Source: Pseudomonadota bacterium
GTDB lineage: Bacteria; Pseudomonadota; Alphaproteobacteria; Ferrovibrionales; Ferrovibrionaceae
Length of the DNA stretch: 9,602 nt
Direction of reading: 5' to 3'
Assembly: GCA_023434425.1 (NCBI GenBank)
Contig: JAEYSS010000276.1
Location: 1 to 9,602, forward strand
In this document: positions 6,370-9,602 of the stretch, piece after piece
How positions within the stretch are numbered: the stretch's first letter is position 1
Layout of the letters: each line of letters opens with the position of its first letter
Translations under genes and position numbers: made by a program
The notes under the pieces: model-generated
The model's input: only the letters and a program-made list of their open reading frames with translations
The model's database searches: none
What the model was told of the DNA's origin: nothing

Positions 6370-6789
6370 CTAGAATGGCTTGACAGTTACCATCACGGCA
6401 ATTCCGGCCAGGCCCGCCAGCGTGACGGGCAGTGCAAGGCGTAACTGTCGAGACGGTGCCCAGTCCGCATTGCCGGCCAGCCGCCGCAGGCTGCCCGACA
6501 GCAGGCCATGCAGGGCCGACAATATCGCGACGAGCACGAGCTTCACCCATAGCCAGTTGACGCCGAGCCAGCCGGCATCGACCACCATCGCGATACCGAG
6601 CAGCCAGGCCAGACCCATCGCCGGTGACGTCAGCCGTCGATCCCAGTCATGCAGCGCCACCAGCATGCGCTGGACGTCCGGCGACCGTCCGGCAGTCGCA
6701 TGTGCGAGCACCAGGCCGAGCATGATCATGCCGCCGATCCAGATCACCACCGCCGCGAGATGCGCCGCCTTCAGCCACAGATACAGCAT
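6370..6789 (-). CDS. HemJ/CopD-like integral membrane protein
   Basis: This is a 139-residue protein with four probable membrane helices (about 5-29, 54-71, 78-99 and 117-136). It resembles HemJ (protoporphyrinogen IX oxidase) and the related CopD family: an N-terminal LKAAHLAAVVIWIGG with H10, DRRLTSPAMG with basic residues and Pro before helix 2, and NWLWVKLVLV with K83 followed by ALHG with H94. Conserved His and Lys in these places are important in HemJ. The typical HemJ ending after the second His is weaker here, so a general CopD-family protein of unknown substrate is equally possible. I chose the ATG at 6789, whose A is shared with the stop of the upstream DUF3817 gene (TGATG). GAGGAGAGGG just before it is a strong ribosome binding site inside the upstream gene. 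A longer open frame reaching 7062 has no support. Confidence 0.65.
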   Translation of the reverse strand: MLYLWLKAAHLAAVVIWIGGMIMLGLVLAHATAGRSPDVQRMLVALHDWDRRLTSPAMGLAWLLGIAMVVDAGWLGVNWLWVKLVLVAILSALHGLLSGSLRRLAGNADWAPSRQLRLALPVTLAGLAGIAVMVTVKPF

Positions 6790-7133
6790 CACCCTCTCCT
6801 CGCGGCGATGACCTGCGCCTTGCGGCGCAGGAAGCCGACATTGAAGAACGCACCGAACGGGATGAAGGCGGATATCAGCAGCCTGAGAATTTCGCCGGGC
6901 CGCCAGCCGCCGCCGGACACCGTGTTGATCACCACCCAGACATAGAACAGGAAGGCGAAACCATGGACCGAGCCGACAACCTGCGTCGCCAGCGGATACC
7001 CGAGCATGTATTTCAGCGGCATCGCGACACAGACCAGCAGGACGAGCGTCGTACCCTCGCACAGCGAAGCCAGCTGCATCCGCCGCAATTGTGCCAGCTC
7101 GAATTCCACCCCGTCCTGCAACTGTCCTGCCAT
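6789..7133 (-). CDS. DUF3817-family integral membrane protein
   Basis: This is a 114-residue protein with three membrane helices (about 19-43, 52-72 and 83-104). It matches the DUF3817 family by LASLCEGTTLVLLV, then VAMPLKYMLGYPLATQVVGS, then VHGFAFLFYV, then LLISAFIPFGAFF. Members sit in the membrane of many bacteria and have no established function. Family proteins begin shortly before the first helix, which supports the ATG at 7133; an earlier in-frame ATG at 7220 would add 29 polar residues. GGGA elements lie just upstream on the minus strand. It is the first gene of a two-gene unit, its stop overlapping the HemJ/CopD-like start, which suggests the two proteins work together or in fixed ratio (inference). 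It is divergent from thiC. Confidence 0.85.
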   Translation of the reverse strand: MAGQLQDGVEFELAQLRRMQLASLCEGTTLVLLVCVAMPLKYMLGYPLATQVVGSVHGFAFLFYVWVVINTVSGGGWRPGEILRLLISAFIPFGAFFNVGFLRRKAQVIAARRG

Positions 7134-7180
7134 TCCCGATCCCGCAACCCAGTGAAGTCCACTACAGGTTAGCGGATTCT

Positions 7181-7192
7181 TCCGGATCCGGA
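7181..7192. repeat. Perfect 12-bp palindrome
   Basis: TCCGGATCCGGA equals its own reverse complement. It lies 48 bp before the DUF3817 start and about 68 bp before the candidate thiC -35 element. It could be an operator for a dimeric regulator, but no regulator is suggested by the sequence, and palindromes of this kind can occur by chance in GC-rich DNA. Confidence 0.5.
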
Positions 7193-7259
7193 TTGCGGCG
7201 ACATGACGCGGCTGAACCATGGCGAGATGGCCGTGGCGGCGCAGGAAACCGGCAGCCGG

Positions 7260-7288
7260 TTGACCGCGACACCGGCCTGCGCCACCAT
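7260..7288 (+). promoter_or_regulatory. Candidate thiC promoter upstream of the riboswitch
   Basis: TTGACC (7260-7265) matches the -35 consensus at five of six positions. Exactly 17 bp later CACCAT (7283-7288) matches the -10 consensus at three of six. The expected transcription start is about 7295, just where the first riboswitch stem begins. The weak -10 is acceptable for a GC-rich alphaproteobacterium, and the agreement with the riboswitch boundary is the main support. Confidence 0.45.
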
Positions 7289-7295
7289 CGCCTTT

Positions 7296-9304
<2,009 letters not shown>

Positions 9305-9318
9305 CCTCGCAGTGCAAA

Positions 9319-9353
9319 AGTGGCAGCCGGCGCTTGTGATTCCGGCTGCCACT
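9319..9353 (+). terminator. Hairpin after thiC, probable terminator
   Basis: AGTGGCAGCCGG (9319-9330) and CCGGCTGCCACT (9342-9353) form a perfect 12-bp stem with an 11-base loop, starting 14 bases after the thiC stop. The stem is very stable, but the following bases (GCTTACATC) do not form a T run, so it may act as a weak intrinsic terminator or as a 3'-end stabiliser. It separates thiC from the next gene. Confidence 0.7.
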
Positions 9354-9364
9354 GCTTACATCAT

Positions 9365-9384
9365 ATAAACTTCTCATAAACTTC
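9365..9384 (+). repeat. Direct repeat ATAAACTTC with 11-nt period
   Basis: ATAAACTTC occurs at 9365-9373 and again at 9376-9384, one helical turn apart, in an AT-rich patch unusual for this GC-rich window. It lies upstream of the Tim44-like gene, so it may contain promoter elements or a tandem site for an OmpR-type response regulator, which commonly bind 10-11 nt direct repeats. The regulator is not identifiable. Confidence 0.45.
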
Positions 9385-9401
9385 AGGGCAGGCAACCAAC
9401 C

Positions 9402-9602
9402 ATGATCCGCAAACCGACCTCCATCCTCGTCGCCATCCTCGCCGCGGGCCTCGTCCTGCTGCCCGCGCTGGTCGAGGCCAAGGCCGGTCGCGGTGGCAGC
9501 TTCGGCAGCCGCGGCACCCGCACCTATCAGGCGGCGCCGCCGACCCAGACCGCGCCCTCGGCCGCCCCGGTCCAGCGTAGCGTCACGCCGCCGGCACAGA
9601 CC
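9402..9602 (+). CDS. Tim44-like domain protein, N-terminal fragment
   Basis: Only the first 67 codons are in the window; the gene continues beyond its end. A basic start (MIRKP) and a hydrophobic stretch (about 8-24) form a signal peptide or membrane anchor ending near VEAKA. Next comes a Gly-rich segment AGRGGSFGSRGTRTYQ (28-43), then a low-complexity region rich in Ala, Pro, Thr and Gln. This N-terminus is typical of alphaproteobacterial proteins with a C-terminal Tim44-like domain, named for similarity to a mitochondrial import motor subunit. The diagnostic domain itself lies outside the window, so the call depends on the N-terminal pattern. AGGGCAGG lies ten bases before the ATG and is a suitable ribosome binding site. 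Confidence 0.7.
   Translation, partial: MIRKPTSILVAILAAGLVLLPALVEAKAGRGGSFGSRGTRTYQAAPPTQTAPSAAPVQRSVTPPAQT

Noticed and set aside
5591..6550. A 319-codon open frame on the minus strand across radC
   Set aside because: It spans the convergent radC/HemJ-like junction and is opposite a clear RadC with its JAMM motif; no recognisable domain.

Overview
The window is about 64% GC by eye, densely packed, and reads as ordinary chromosome of an alphaproteobacterium, probably Rhodospirillales-like. This rests on gene content: a map-radC pair behind sfsA, a stand-alone CinA N-terminal-domain protein, thiC behind a THI element, and the start of a Tim44-like secreted or membrane protein. No tRNA, rRNA, CRISPR array, insertion sequence or phage gene was found.

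Layout. (1) 1-1772, plus strand: the last two genes of a peptide/nickel-type ABC importer, a 5'-truncated OppD/DppD-type ATPase and an OppF/DppF-type ATPase, joined by an ATGA overlap. (2) 1761-4017, minus strand: a likely five-gene run reading cinA-like, a Rap1a/Tai-like exported protein, then three tandem paralogous small lipoproteins. Its last gene overlaps the ABC operon tail to tail. (3) 4074-6340, plus strand: sfsA, map (methionine aminopeptidase) and radC, divergent from the cinA-like gene across 56 bp that may hold two promoters giving leaderless mRNAs. (4) 6370-7133, minus strand: a DUF3817 membrane protein translationally coupled to a HemJ/CopD-like membrane protein, convergent with radC around a short hairpin. 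(5) 7134-7513: a regulatory region with a candidate promoter, a clear TPP riboswitch with an enlarged arm, and a perfect 9-bp inverted repeat that buries the thiC ribosome binding site. (6) 7514-9304: thiC, followed by a strong 12-bp hairpin. (7) 9402 to the end: the first 67 codons of a Tim44-like protein preceded by an 11-nt-period direct repeat.

Most of this is housekeeping: peptide uptake, N-terminal methionine removal and thiamine pyrimidine synthesis. The less explained parts are the lipoprotein triplet beside an orphan Rap1a/Tai-like protein, the two-layer RNA control of thiC, and the possibly leaderless divergent promoter pair. I see no clear evidence of a wholly new defence or mobile system.
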